From: Clostridia bacterium
GTDB taxonomy: Bacteria > Bacillota > Clostridia > Lutisporales > Lutisporaceae
Direction: 5' to 3'
NCBI GenBank assembly: GCA_029238945.1
Contig: JAQZBM010000007.1
Coordinates: forward strand, 1-36,269
DNA: 36,269 nt
Shown in pieces: positions 8,110 through 15,799 of this stretch. How positions within the stretch are numbered: the stretch's first letter is position 1; every line of letters begins with the position of its first letter. Both the position numbers and the translations under genes were made by a program. The notes under the pieces are model-generated. The model was not told where the DNA came from. It was given only the letters and a program-made list of their open reading frames with translations, and made no database searches.

Positions 8110-9954
8110 ATGGAAGAAAAGAAGGGGCTTTCACATAGCGCTTATGGCGGGGTAAAAGGCGATGACTATATGCCTTATATCCCTGCAAGTCAGGCTCTGC
8201 CTGAAATCACCGCAGCTTCTATTATATTAGGTGCATTATTTGCAATATTGTTTGGTGCTGCAAATACATATCTTGGCTTGAAGGTAGGCTTGACTATTTC
8301 CGCTTCTATCCCTACCGCCATCCTTGCTACAGGTATTCTTAAAGGTATTCTTAGAAGGAACAATATTCTAGAGGCAAATGTGATACAATCCGTAGGCTCT
8401 GTTGGAGAATCCATAGCAGGTGGACTTATCTTCACCCTGCCGGCAGTAATCATCTGGGGCTTATCCCTTGATATCACTACCATCACTGTAGTAGCTTTGC
8501 TTGGAAGTCTTTTGGGTGTTTTATTCATCGTTCCTTTAAGGAGATTTCTGACCATAGAGGAGCATGGCAGCTTGGTTTATCCTGAGGGCATGGCAGCTGC
8601 AGAGGTCCTTGTAACAGGCAGCACAGGGGGAACCGGCTTCAGAACTGTTATAACAGGTCTTACCGTAGGCGGTATATATAAGATTTTTTCCGGAGGCTTC
8701 AAATTCTGGATGGAGGAGCCTGAATGGACCATCAGGCCTATGCAAAACACCATATTCGGCATAGACGTTTTGGCATCCTTACTGGGCGTCGGCTACATCG
8801 TAGGTATAGAAGCTGCATTATATATGATGGCAGGCTCAGTAGTAGCATGGCTTGGTCTAATACCTCTAATCAAGTATATAGGCGGCGGCCTTACAGAGCC
8901 TTTATTTCCTGCTGCCGGTCTTATCAGGGACTTAGGGGCCTGGGATATCTGGAGCGCCTATATCAGATATGTAGGTGCAGGTGCTGTTGCTGCAGGAGGC
9001 TTTATCGGTCTTGCAAAATCCCTGCCGGCAATAATAAGCTCCTTCCGTTCAGCCATAGGCGGCTTTGGCACAGGAGGCGGGGGAATAAAAAGAACAGAAA
9101 AGGATATCCCTATGACCTGGGTCATTGTAGGTGCAGCTCTTGTATTTTTCCTGGCATGGTTTTTACCAGCCATCAATCTTGGTGCTGCAGGCTCCATACT
9201 GGTAGTCGTATTTTCCTTCTTCTTTGCAGTGGTATCAGCCAGACTGGTCGGTATCGTAGGAGTATCCAACAATCCTGTATCAGGCATGACTATAGCATCC
9301 TTGCTTATCATCGCCTCTGTATTTCGTTTGATGGGTGAAGTAAGCAATGCGGGTATGATGACTACGATAATTGCAGGTGCTATAGTGTGCGTAGCAATAT
9401 CCACAGCAGGTTCAGCCGGTCAGAATTTGAAAACAACCTTTATCGTAGGAGGTACTCCCAGAAGCATACAAATCGGTTCAGATATTCCCGCTCCGCAGGC
9501 TACATTGATGTCCATGGTGGTAAAAGGCGTATTAACAGCTCAGCTTCCTTGGACTCTTGTAATAATCGGTGCCGTCTTCGGAATAATGTGCGAGCTGGCG
9601 GGAGTGCCGGTACTGACCTTTGCACTGGGTTTATACCTCCCAATCCATCTGTCCGGCGGCATAGTAATAGGCGGTATAATCAGAGTGCTTATAGAAAAGA
9701 AATACCGAAAAGATGAAAATCTTGCTAAACAGCAGGTTGAAAAAGGCGTTCTGCTGTCCTCAGGCCTGGTTGCAGGCGATGCCCTTATGGGTATTGTAGT
9801 AGCTGCCTTCGCAGGCTTGGGTATTGATATAGCCTTTGGCAGAGCAGCGGCTTTCAGCGCCATAACAGGCCATCCCATAACTGCTACAGTTATTTTCCTG
9901 CTGCTCTCCTTCTGGGTGTACAGCTACACTGCAAAAGTGAGCAAATCACAGTAA
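8110..9954 (+). CDS. OPT-family oligopeptide/metallophore transporter
   Basis: A 614-residue polytopic membrane protein. Family signs are the N-terminal ASIILGALFAILFGAANTYLG, GSVGESIAGGLIFTLPAV, YPEGMAAAEVLV and the later NNPVSGMT motif. Bacterial OPT proteins import short peptides or metal chelates by cation symport, but few have a known substrate. I start at 8110, where TGGAGGAA is ideally spaced. An upstream in-frame ATG at 8041 would add 23 residues without a ribosome site. It is followed after only 12 bases by the PqqD-like gene, so the two are expected to be one transcript ending at the hairpin at 10356. Confidence 0.9.
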   Translation: MEEKKGLSHSAYGGVKGDDYMPYIPASQALPEITAASIILGALFAILFGAANTYLGLKVGLTISASIPTAILATGILKGILRRNNILEANVIQSVGSVGESIAGGLIFTLPAVIIWGLSLDITTITVVALLGSLLGVLFIVPLRRFLTIEEHGSLVYPEGMAAAEVLVTGSTGGTGFRTVITGLTVGGIYKIFSGGFKFWMEEPEWTIRPMQNTIFGIDVLASLLGVGYIVGIEAALYMMAGSVVAWLGLIPLIKYIGGGLTEPLFPAAGLIRDLGAWDIWSAYIRYVGAGAVAAGGFIGLAKSLPAIISSFRSAIGGFGTGGGGIKRTEKDIPMTWVIVGAALVFFLAWFLPAINLGAAGSILVVVFSFFFAVVSARLVGIVGVSNNPVSGMTIASLLIIASVFRLMGEVSNAGMMTTIIAGAIVCVAISTAGSAGQNLKTTFIVGGTPRSIQIGSDIPAPQATLMSMVVKGVLTAQLPWTLVIIGAVFGIMCELAGVPVLTFALGLYLPIHLSGGIVIGGIIRVLIEKKYRKDENLAKQQVEKGVLLSSGLVAGDALMGIVVAAFAGLGIDIAFGRAAAFSAITGHPITATVIFLLLSFWVYSYTAKVSKSQ

Positions 9955-9966
9955 GGGCGTGAAAAT

Positions 9967-10356
9967 ATGTTGAAAAGAAAGCAACAAAATAAAGAAGAGG
10001 ATAATTTTCTTCTTTATGTTCCAATTAAGATTCACAACAACTGGATAGAAGACCAAAATATCATACACCTGATATTTGAGCATAACAAGCCTATAGAAAG
10101 ATTTGCGGCATGGCTTGTGAAGAAGCCGACTACCACAGAAATCAAGCTGGATGAGCTGGGCAGCAAGGTATGGCAGCTGATGGACGGCTGCAGGTCAGTG
10201 TATGATATCGGACAAATACTTGTTGAGGATTTTGGTTCCAAGTGTGAGCCTGTCTATGACCGGCTTGTAATGTATCTGCATTATTTGTACAAAAGAAGCT
10301 GGATTAAGTTCAATAAGCCGGGCTCTCAAGAGGATGAAAGCATTTCTGCAAGCTGA
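9967..10356 (+). CDS. Stand-alone PqqD-like (RiPP recognition element) protein
   Basis: The 129-residue soluble protein has the PqqD winged-helix plan: a beta-rich opening, then KLDELGSKVWQLMDGCRSVYDIGQILVEDFG, which matches the LNxxGxxIWxLxDGxxTxxEI core of the family, followed by a helix with two Tyr (YLHYLYKR). PqqD-type domains bind leader peptides for peptide-modifying enzymes, but no radical-SAM enzyme or precursor peptide is nearby. It is tightly coupled to the OPT transporter gene. The tail (GSQEDESISAS) is acidic and probably disordered. The function in this context is unknown. Confidence 0.8.
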   Translation: MLKRKQQNKEEDNFLLYVPIKIHNNWIEDQNIIHLIFEHNKPIERFAAWLVKKPTTTEIKLDELGSKVWQLMDGCRSVYDIGQILVEDFGSKCEPVYDRLVMYLHYLYKRSWIKFNKPGSQEDESISAS

Positions 10357-10381
10357 AAAAGGCTCCCTATGGAGCCTTTTT
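10356..10381. terminator. Bidirectional terminator after the OPT-PqqD operon
   Basis: AAAAAGGCTCC (10356-10366) and GGAGCCTTTTT (10371-10381) form a compact stem with a 4-base loop. A- and T-runs on both sides serve the convergent ABC operon as well. Confidence 0.92.
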
Positions 10382-10384
10382 CTT

Positions 10385-11380
10385 CTATGTTAGTCCCTTT
10401 TGTATCTTTCCCTTGAAAAGCAGAAATACCAAGCCTGTCAAGGCAATTATCCATACTGTGTACTGCACTATCTGTGCCCATGTTATAGTATTGGCTATAA
10501 CCCTAATCAAACCTATACTGCTCCAGTAAAGAGGCGACCAATATAGAAAGATGTGTTTATCAGCTGGCAGTACAGCTGCTCCGATATAGGATGCAGATAC
10601 AAATATCAGAAGGAACTTCATATTGGCTATGCCTGTAATCTGATTGCTGCTGAGCACGCCCATCAGGAAGCCGAATATGACAGCTATGATGGAGCTGGAT
10701 AAGGTCATAACCAAAACCATCCCCACATTGACATCCCTAAGCCCCAATATCCATATGACTGCCAAAACCTCTATCACAGGAAGAACAAAACCTACAATGC
10801 TTTTACCTGCAATAAACTCCAGCCTTCTCATCGGCGTTACGCTTAAAGCGCTTATGGTCATGTCCTCCTTCTCTTCAATGATATTGAGCCCAATGACCAT
10901 TCCCCCGAGAAGTATTGCCATGAGAATCACCGAGCTGGCCCCATATACCGCTACCGAGGATATTTTGGCACCGATATCACTGAAGGTTACAGCCCGCTCA
11001 GCACCTTGGCTCTTCATGCCGCTTAATATCTGATATGCCATCAGCTTTGCGCTTTCCTTTTCATTACCCTGCGTAATCACTACGTAGCCGCCGTCTTCCT
11101 TCTGCAGCACTCCTATTATGTCATCCACTTTATTTACCCTGTTTTCAAGGGCTGTTCTCCCGTCTAAAAGCTCTGTTCTGCCGTATTTTTCAAACTCCTG
11201 CACAGCGGCTTCCTCCATGCCTTTGTCCAGTGCAAACTGGAGGGAAATTGCATTTACGCTTGGTATGAAGAAGCGCAAGCCTATGGTTACAACTATAGGT
11301 GCAAGTATGATATACAGCAGCAAGAATTCCCTTACACTGCTTTTCACATCTCTTCTGAATATAGATAATAGTCTTCTCAT
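10385..11380 (-). CDS. ABC-2 type exporter permease (second)
   Basis: The 331-residue protein has one N-terminal membrane helix, an extracytoplasmic segment of roughly 120 residues, and a C-terminal block of about five helices, the ABC-2/NatB-like layout. ALSVTPMRRLEFIAGK is the cytoplasmic loop typically found in this permease type. It is the last gene of the tetR operon, 13 bases after the first permease, with AGGAGG 9 bases before its ATG. With its partner permease and the ATPase it should form an exporter for a drug, lipid or peptide. The substrate is not predictable. Confidence 0.85.
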   Translation of the reverse strand: MRRLLSIFRRDVKSSVREFLLLYIILAPIVVTIGLRFFIPSVNAISLQFALDKGMEEAAVQEFEKYGRTELLDGRTALENRVNKVDDIIGVLQKEDGGYVVITQGNEKESAKLMAYQILSGMKSQGAERAVTFSDIGAKISSVAVYGASSVILMAILLGGMVIGLNIIEEKEDMTISALSVTPMRRLEFIAGKSIVGFVLPVIEVLAVIWILGLRDVNVGMVLVMTLSSSIIAVIFGFLMGVLSSNQITGIANMKFLLIFVSASYIGAAVLPADKHIFLYWSPLYWSSIGLIRVIANTITWAQIVQYTVWIIALTGLVFLLFKGKIQKGLT

Positions 11381-11393
11381 CCTCCTGCACCTC

Positions 11394-12437
11394 CTAGTCT
11401 CTAAGCAAGCTTCTCTTATAGATTAAGGTCGAAGCCCCGTAGAGTATTATACTCATTGCTAACAAGCCGCCGATATTCTGATATATAATCATACTGCTGC
11501 CTGACGGAAATATTGCCTCCCTTATGGCAAACAGCAGATTATAGGTGGGCATAATTGTTACAGCCCTTGGGGAGAAGCTGGGTACAAAATATGCTGCCAT
11601 GGGTACTGTCAATACTAAGCTTGTTACAATCAGCCATACCATAGCCTTTGACAAGCTGTCAAACAAGCTGGCAATAAACATCGCCAAGGTGGAACCGAAA
11701 ATACTTCCTGCGGCAACTGTAAGCAGAAGCAGCAGCCAATTAACTTGAAGCCCCACAGTGAAGCTTGTTATCAATATGGTGGAAATCAAGGCCAGCAGCA
11801 GCATAACTACAACTTTAGAAATCAGGTACTCTCCTATCCGAATCGGAGATACCAGATAGGCTTTGATTGTACCCTCTTCCTTTTCCATAAATATGAGTGT
11901 AGCTAGAAATATAAATCCAAGCATAACAGGTTCAACGAAAATCATAAGAGGCACAAAGCTTTTGTTCAGCGGTATATCATTTATCCCTGTGCTCTGCTGC
12001 AGTACCACATCTTCGATACTGCTATAGTCCACGTTCTGCGGATTTAGTGCTGCTCCGAAGGATAAGGCGAGAGCTCTCTTGCTCTTCTCATTTTCGTAGC
12101 CCTGCAGCAGGATTTCTACTGCCGGCTCTCCATTTTGCTGCCTTACTACGATTCCTATTGTGTTTTTGTCCTTCTTCATACTATCTATAATCTGTGCCTT
12201 GGAGTCAGCTCTTTTAGCTCCTTCCTCACTCTCCAGCATACCGAGCAGGAGCTTTGCCTTATCCGATTGCTGTCCCTCAGTTGTGTACAGCACCTTTGCA
12301 TCCATGCTTGCCTTTTCCGGTATCAGGAAGTCGGCTGCAATAATCAGCAAAAATGCAGCAATCAGCATAATCAGGAAGAAGTAGTTTCTAAAGGCAACCA
12401 GAGCATCCTTCTTCAGGAGTCCAAATAATCTTTTCAT
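11394..12437 (-). CDS. ABC-2 type exporter permease (first)
   Basis: The 347-residue protein has the same plan as the next permease: an N-terminal helix (NYFFLIMLIAAFLLIIAADF), an outer domain, and a hydrophobic C-terminal half with the loop EEGTIKAYLVSPIRIGEYLISK. The two permeases are diverged relatives and likely form a heterodimer. The ATG follows the stop codon of the ATPase gene by one base, so translation is probably coupled. Confidence 0.85.
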   Translation of the reverse strand: MKRLFGLLKKDALVAFRNYFFLIMLIAAFLLIIAADFLIPEKASMDAKVLYTTEGQQSDKAKLLLGMLESEEGAKRADSKAQIIDSMKKDKNTIGIVVRQQNGEPAVEILLQGYENEKSKRALALSFGAALNPQNVDYSSIEDVVLQQSTGINDIPLNKSFVPLMIFVEPVMLGFIFLATLIFMEKEEGTIKAYLVSPIRIGEYLISKVVVMLLLALISTILITSFTVGLQVNWLLLLLTVAAGSIFGSTLAMFIASLFDSLSKAMVWLIVTSLVLTVPMAAYFVPSFSPRAVTIMPTYNLLFAIREAIFPSGSSMIIYQNIGGLLAMSIILYGASTLIYKRSLLRD

Positions 12438-12438
12438 G

Positions 12439-13293
12439 CTATTTCAACTCCTTGCCGGTTATCTTGATGAATATTTCCTCCAGAGTAGCCTCCTGTGTAT
12501 GCATTGTCTCAACCTTGCAGCGGGTAATTAAATCGTTCAAACGCTGCTTTTGCCCTGCGTCCACCATGGATAAGGTTTCCTTCTTAGATTTTCCGTCCTC
12601 TATATACTCTACAGCTACCAGCCTTTCCCCAAAGCTTAGCTTTAGGCTTCTCGGTGAATCTATAGCACTGATTTCTCCGTTTGTTATAAAGGCAACTCTG
12701 TCGCAAAGCTCCTCTGCTATATGCATATTATGAGTGGTTAAGAATATGGTAGTGCCTTGCTTTTGCTTTTCCCTTATAATGGACTTAATCATGCTTGTTG
12801 TATTGGGGTCCAGACCGGAAGTAGGCTCGTCAAGGAACCATATCTTTGGATTGTTTATCATTGACCTGGCAAATACCAGTCTTTGAAGCATTCCCTTTGA
12901 ATATTCTCCTGCCTTTTTATGCGCTGCATCCTCCAAACCCACCATTTTGAGGAGTTTCAAGGGATCCTCCGTAGGTACTCCGAACATTTCGCTATAAAAC
13001 TTCAGATTCTCTACCCCGGTAAGCTTCTTATATACGTTTGGTCTTTCAAAGGAAACTCCTATGGAATCGAAAAGCTCCCTGCTGCTTTTCCTGACATCCG
13101 CTCCATCTACAGTTACATTGCCCTTCTGCAAAGGCAGCAAGCCGATGAGTATCTTCTGTGTAGTTGATTTTCCTGCTCCACTGGGCCCAAGAAAGCCAAA
13201 TATCTCGCCTTTTGCTATCTCAAAGCTTACATTCTTTACAGCGTATTGCTCATTATTGTTATAGGAGTGGTACAGGTCCCTCACTTTAATCAT
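12439..13293 (-). CDS. ABC exporter ATP-binding subunit
   Basis: The 284-residue nucleotide-binding protein has Walker A GPSGAGKST (36-44), signature YSKGMLQRL (131-139), Walker B IWFLDEP (151-157) and a downstream H-switch TTHNMH. The Q-loop position reads GVSFERP, with Glu where Gln is usual. The C-terminal extension after about residue 215 is common in drug/lantibiotic exporters of the DrrA/NatA type. The start at 13293 is chosen because AGGAGG lies 7 bases upstream; the ATG at 13311 overlaps the stop of the small ORF and has no good site. It powers the two ABC-2 permeases downstream. Confidence 0.92.
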   Translation of the reverse strand: MIKVRDLYHSYNNNEQYAVKNVSFEIAKGEIFGFLGPSGAGKSTTQKILIGLLPLQKGNVTVDGADVRKSSRELFDSIGVSFERPNVYKKLTGVENLKFYSEMFGVPTEDPLKLLKMVGLEDAAHKKAGEYSKGMLQRLVFARSMINNPKIWFLDEPTSGLDPNTTSMIKSIIREKQKQGTTIFLTTHNMHIAEELCDRVAFITNGEISAIDSPRSLKLSFGERLVAVEYIEDGKSKKETLSMVDAGQKQRLNDLITRCKVETMHTQEATLEEIFIKITGKELK

Positions 13294-13310
13294 TTCTATG
13301 CCTCCTGTCA

Positions 13311-13433
13311 TTACTCTTCCTCTTCAAAGGTACGTTTTTTCTTTTGAGTCATTTTCTTTAAAAGCTTCAGCTTAATTGGCAGCATAACTGCCGACACTGC
13401 CAGTATTAAAACTATCCATCCCCACAACGGCAT
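13311..13433 (-). CDS. 40-residue membrane protein in the ABC export operon
   Basis: A small ORF between tetR and the ATPase gene begins MPLWGWIVLILAVSAVM and ends with a basic-then-acidic tail (KLLKKMTQKKKRTFEEEE). It has one predicted membrane helix (about 3-20) with a strongly positive cytoplasmic side. The ribosome site GGGAGGTGAG is correctly spaced, and its stop codon TAA overlaps an ATG just ahead of the ATPase gene, which suggests coupled translation. It resembles small accessory proteins of transporters, but I recognise no family. A modulatory subunit is inference from position and topology. Confidence 0.7.
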   Translation of the reverse strand: MPLWGWIVLILAVSAVMLPIKLKLLKKMTQKKKRTFEEEE

Positions 13434-13447
13434 AAGCTCACCTCCCA

Positions 13448-14080
13448 TCACTTTGCTTTAAATCCGTTTTCCATGATAAAAAGCATTTTATCGACCTTAT
13501 CCAATAGCTCTTCCTTGTTCTGAAAAATTTCTTCGTAAGTCATATAAGTGAGCATATAGTCAACTATTGAAGTATTCAGGTTTGTTACTAAAAATGCCGC
13601 TACCTTTGTGTCAATATTTCTGCTCACTTCACCTTTGTTCTTTGCATTTTCTATAAGCTGCTCAAATAACTGATTACTTTTTTCTATGCTGATTCCTAAA
13701 ATCTCTTCCTTGAATTTTGTGTCATTTTCTTTCATGAAATTGTTTGCTATGCCTGCAAGCCTCGGATTATCCGCTGCAAAAGCCACACCCTTGACGTAAA
13801 GCTCTCTTATCATCTCTATGAAGCTCAGATGCTGCAAACGGTTCATCCACTCAATCAGATACTCCTTTTTCTTATTTGCGGATAGCTCCAATATATACTT
13901 ATATAAATCCTTCTTATCCTCAAAATACTGGTATAAACTTCCCTTGGCTATACCTGCCTTTTCAACGATTTTAGTTATGCTGGCACTGTTAAAGCTGTTT
14001 TTTGCAAACTCGTCAGTGGCAACATCTATCAACTTCTCTCTCTTTTCCTCAGGCAAATTGAAAAAGGTCTGTTTTGGCAT
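13448..14080 (-). CDS. TetR/AcrR-family repressor of the ABC export operon
   Basis: The 210-residue protein has a canonical N-terminal TetR DNA-binding domain (KLIDVATDEFAKNSF, then TKIVEKAGIAKGSLYQYFEDKKDL, residues about 12-60). The remaining helical part would bind the inducer and form the dimer. It is the first gene of an operon with the small membrane protein, the ATPase and two permeases. Two palindromes of TetR type lie across its own promoter, so it most likely represses itself and the exporter until the exported compound is sensed. Confidence 0.92.
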   Translation of the reverse strand: MPKQTFFNLPEEKREKLIDVATDEFAKNSFNSASITKIVEKAGIAKGSLYQYFEDKKDLYKYILELSANKKKEYLIEWMNRLQHLSFIEMIRELYVKGVAFAADNPRLAGIANNFMKENDTKFKEEILGISIEKSNQLFEQLIENAKNKGEVSRNIDTKVAAFLVTNLNTSIVDYMLTYMTYEEIFQNKEELLDKVDKMLFIMENGFKAK

Positions 14081-14102
14081 TAGTAATAAATCCCCTTTCT
14101 AT

Positions 14103-14161
14103 GTGACTACCCAGTCACTTGCTCTCAATTTCATTATATGACCACCCAGTCACACTGTCAA
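14103..14161 (-). promoter_or_regulatory. Consensus sigma-A promoter with two TetR operators
   Basis: On the minus strand TTGACA (14156-14161) and TATAAT (14133-14138) are perfect consensus boxes separated by exactly 17 bases. The spacer contains the palindrome TGACTGGGTGGTCA (14139-14152). A second, better palindrome, GTGACTGGGTAGTCAC (14103-14118), lies just past the expected start of transcription. Their centres are 35 bp apart. Repressor bound at both would block polymerase binding and escape. Confidence 0.9.
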
Positions 14162-14191
14162 TAGTCAAACCAAAATAATCCAAAAAATATT

Positions 14192-14233
14192 TAAGGGAGG
14201 CAATAAAGCGTATACACTATATTGCCTCCCTTA
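14192..14233 (-). terminator. Terminator of the UMF1-type permease gene
   Basis: Arms 14192-14205 and 14220-14233 (TAAGGGAGGCAATA and its complement) are perfect. On the minus strand the hairpin is followed by AATATTTTTTGG, after the stop of the MFS gene. Confidence 0.88.
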
Positions 14234-14269
14234 TTTGATCTTCAACTATATAATTATCTAATGATTAGC

Positions 14270-15547
14270 TTACAGCGCTTCATTTATTGAGTTATCCTGT
14301 ACCTTTGGCGCTGCATCAGGAACCTTGGTCAGCAGTATGCCGCCGATTACGAAAAGTATAATTATACTGAACACCCCGTTATTTGTACGGCCTGTAAGCT
14401 GTGTTACAAAGCCTACAAGGAAAGGTCCCATGATGGCTGCGAATTTTCCGAATATATTATAGAAGCCAAAGAACTCATTTGAATTTTCCTTAGGCACCAG
14501 CTTGCCGAAATAGGAACGGCTGAGAGCCTGTATGCCTCCCTGTGATGTACCTACCAGCATTGCCAGTATCCAGAAATCCAATACACTATCCATGAAGTAC
14601 GCATAAATGCAGATTATTGTATATATTGTAATGCCTGCATAAAGCAAGGTTTTGGCTTTGAAGCGTTCAGACAGCTTCCCATACAGCAGAGCGAAAGGAA
14701 AAGCCACAAACTGTGTAACAAGCAGTACCAGCAGCAGATCAGTTGTACCTATCCCTAAATCTGCACCGTAGGAGGTTGCCATCTTTATTATGGTATCCAC
14801 GCCGTCAATATAGAAGAAGTATGCAAGCAGAAACATAAACAATGTCTTATGCTTCTTTATATTCCTGAAGGTGTTTGCCAATCTCTTGAAGCTGTTCACA
14901 ACAGGCTTCGGCTCAATATCTATTCCGTAGACCTGCTTGACGTTTCTTAGCATTGGGATAGAGAACACAGCCCACCAAACCGCAGTAATGACAAAGGCTA
15001 TTTTGAAGGTTGTCTCTACAGCAAGGGGTATAATTTCAAATTGTGCCAGCATTACTAAGGCCATACAGATTATAAAGGGTATTGTGCTTCCGATATAGCC
15101 CAGCCCAAAGCCCATGGTAGATACTCTGTCCATCCTTTTTTCTTCAGTTACATCCACCAAGAAGGAATCATAAAATATATTAGTGCCCGAGAAACCCAGT
15201 ACTGTTATGACATAGAACGCAAGAAGCATCCACCAGTATGTGTTCGGAACTATTGACAGCATAGCTGTAAATACTACTCCAAGGCTGAAGAAAATAATGA
15301 AAAATCTCTTTTTATAGCCTCTGTAGTCTGCTATAGTTCCCAGTATAGGAGCCATTATCGCCAAAAGCAGAGTTGCAATGGAGTTTGCATATCCCCAATA
15401 TGCAGTGGAAAGGGTTGAACTTCCCCCGCTGTTTTGAAAAACCATTTTGAAATACAGCGGCAGTATGGTTGAGGTTACCGTCATTGAGTAAGCGGAATTT
15501 GCCCAGTCATAAAGAGCCCAGCTTTTTTCCGTTTTGTTTAGCTTCAT
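14270..15547 (-). CDS. MFS permease, UMF1/Atg22-like
   Basis: A 425-residue protein with about 12 membrane segments. The opening KSWALYDWANSAYSMTVTSTILPLYF and the later VTEEKRMDRVSTMGFGLGYIG with its GLGYIGS motif are distinctive for the bacterial UMF1 branch related to yeast Atg22, which exports amino acids from vacuoles. The bacterial substrate is unknown. The ribosome site is GAGAGGAAGG. It lies downstream of the cyanophycin genes but is separated from them by a terminator and repeats, so it is probably transcribed on its own. Confidence 0.85.
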   Translation of the reverse strand: MKLNKTEKSWALYDWANSAYSMTVTSTILPLYFKMVFQNSGGSSTLSTAYWGYANSIATLLLAIMAPILGTIADYRGYKKRFFIIFFSLGVVFTAMLSIVPNTYWWMLLAFYVITVLGFSGTNIFYDSFLVDVTEEKRMDRVSTMGFGLGYIGSTIPFIICMALVMLAQFEIIPLAVETTFKIAFVITAVWWAVFSIPMLRNVKQVYGIDIEPKPVVNSFKRLANTFRNIKKHKTLFMFLLAYFFYIDGVDTIIKMATSYGADLGIGTTDLLLVLLVTQFVAFPFALLYGKLSERFKAKTLLYAGITIYTIICIYAYFMDSVLDFWILAMLVGTSQGGIQALSRSYFGKLVPKENSNEFFGFYNIFGKFAAIMGPFLVGFVTQLTGRTNNGVFSIIILFVIGGILLTKVPDAAPKVQDNSINEAL

Positions 15548-15610
15548 GGATACACCTTCCTCTCCGATATATTACCTCTAGTGTATCATATTTACATATA
15601 AGTTTTAACC

Positions 15611-15638
15611 AAAAAAGCTATCTGATTTACAGATAGCT
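15611..15638 (-). terminator. Terminator downstream of the cyanophycin operon
   Basis: AGCTATCTG and CAGATAGCT (15616-15624, 15630-15638) form a 9-bp stem with a 5-base loop, followed on the minus strand by TTTTTTGG. It is 160 bases past the cphA stop codon, with REP-like elements in between. Confidence 0.85.
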
Positions 15639-15696
15639 CCCCAACTGTTTTCAAAGGCTTCTTCCCGTGTCAATATGACATGTCTTGCGTGATATT

Positions 15697-15722
15697 GGGT
15701 CAGCATGGAAACTGACCCCTAC
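15697..15722 (-). repeat. REP-like element: GTAG plus hairpin (copy A)
   Basis: Read on the minus strand, GTAG (15719-15722) is followed directly by a hairpin with arms GGGTCAG / CTGACCC (15712-15718 and 15697-15703). The arms differ from the other two copies, but the GTAG foot and layout are the same. Confidence 0.55.
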
Positions 15723-15737
15723 ATCCTATTACACTCA

Positions 15738-15762
15738 GGACGCTGAAGGCAGCGTCCCCTAC
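15738..15762 (-). repeat. REP-like element: GTAG plus hairpin (copy B)
   Basis: On the minus strand GTAG (15759-15762) precedes GGGGACGCTG-CCTT-CAGCGTCC. The 26-base core 15738-15763 is identical to the copy at 23833-23858 except for one loop base, although the two are 8 kb apart in unrelated intergenic places. Confidence 0.75.
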
Positions 15763-15765
15763 AAT

Positions 15766-15799
15766 ACCTGTCACCTGTTACCTGTTATCTGTCACCTGC
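15766..15799. repeat. Heptanucleotide tandem repeat at the cphA stop codon
   Basis: Five units of ACCTGT(C/T) in a row (third-last unit ATCTGTC, last one truncated) run up to the first base of the cphA stop codon. They are adjacent to the REP-like hairpins. Confidence 0.7.

Noticed and set aside
8724-9338. A 204-codon plus-strand frame inside the OPT gene
   Set aside because: It is out of frame with an obvious transporter, rich in Arg/Cys/Tyr, and has no start signal.
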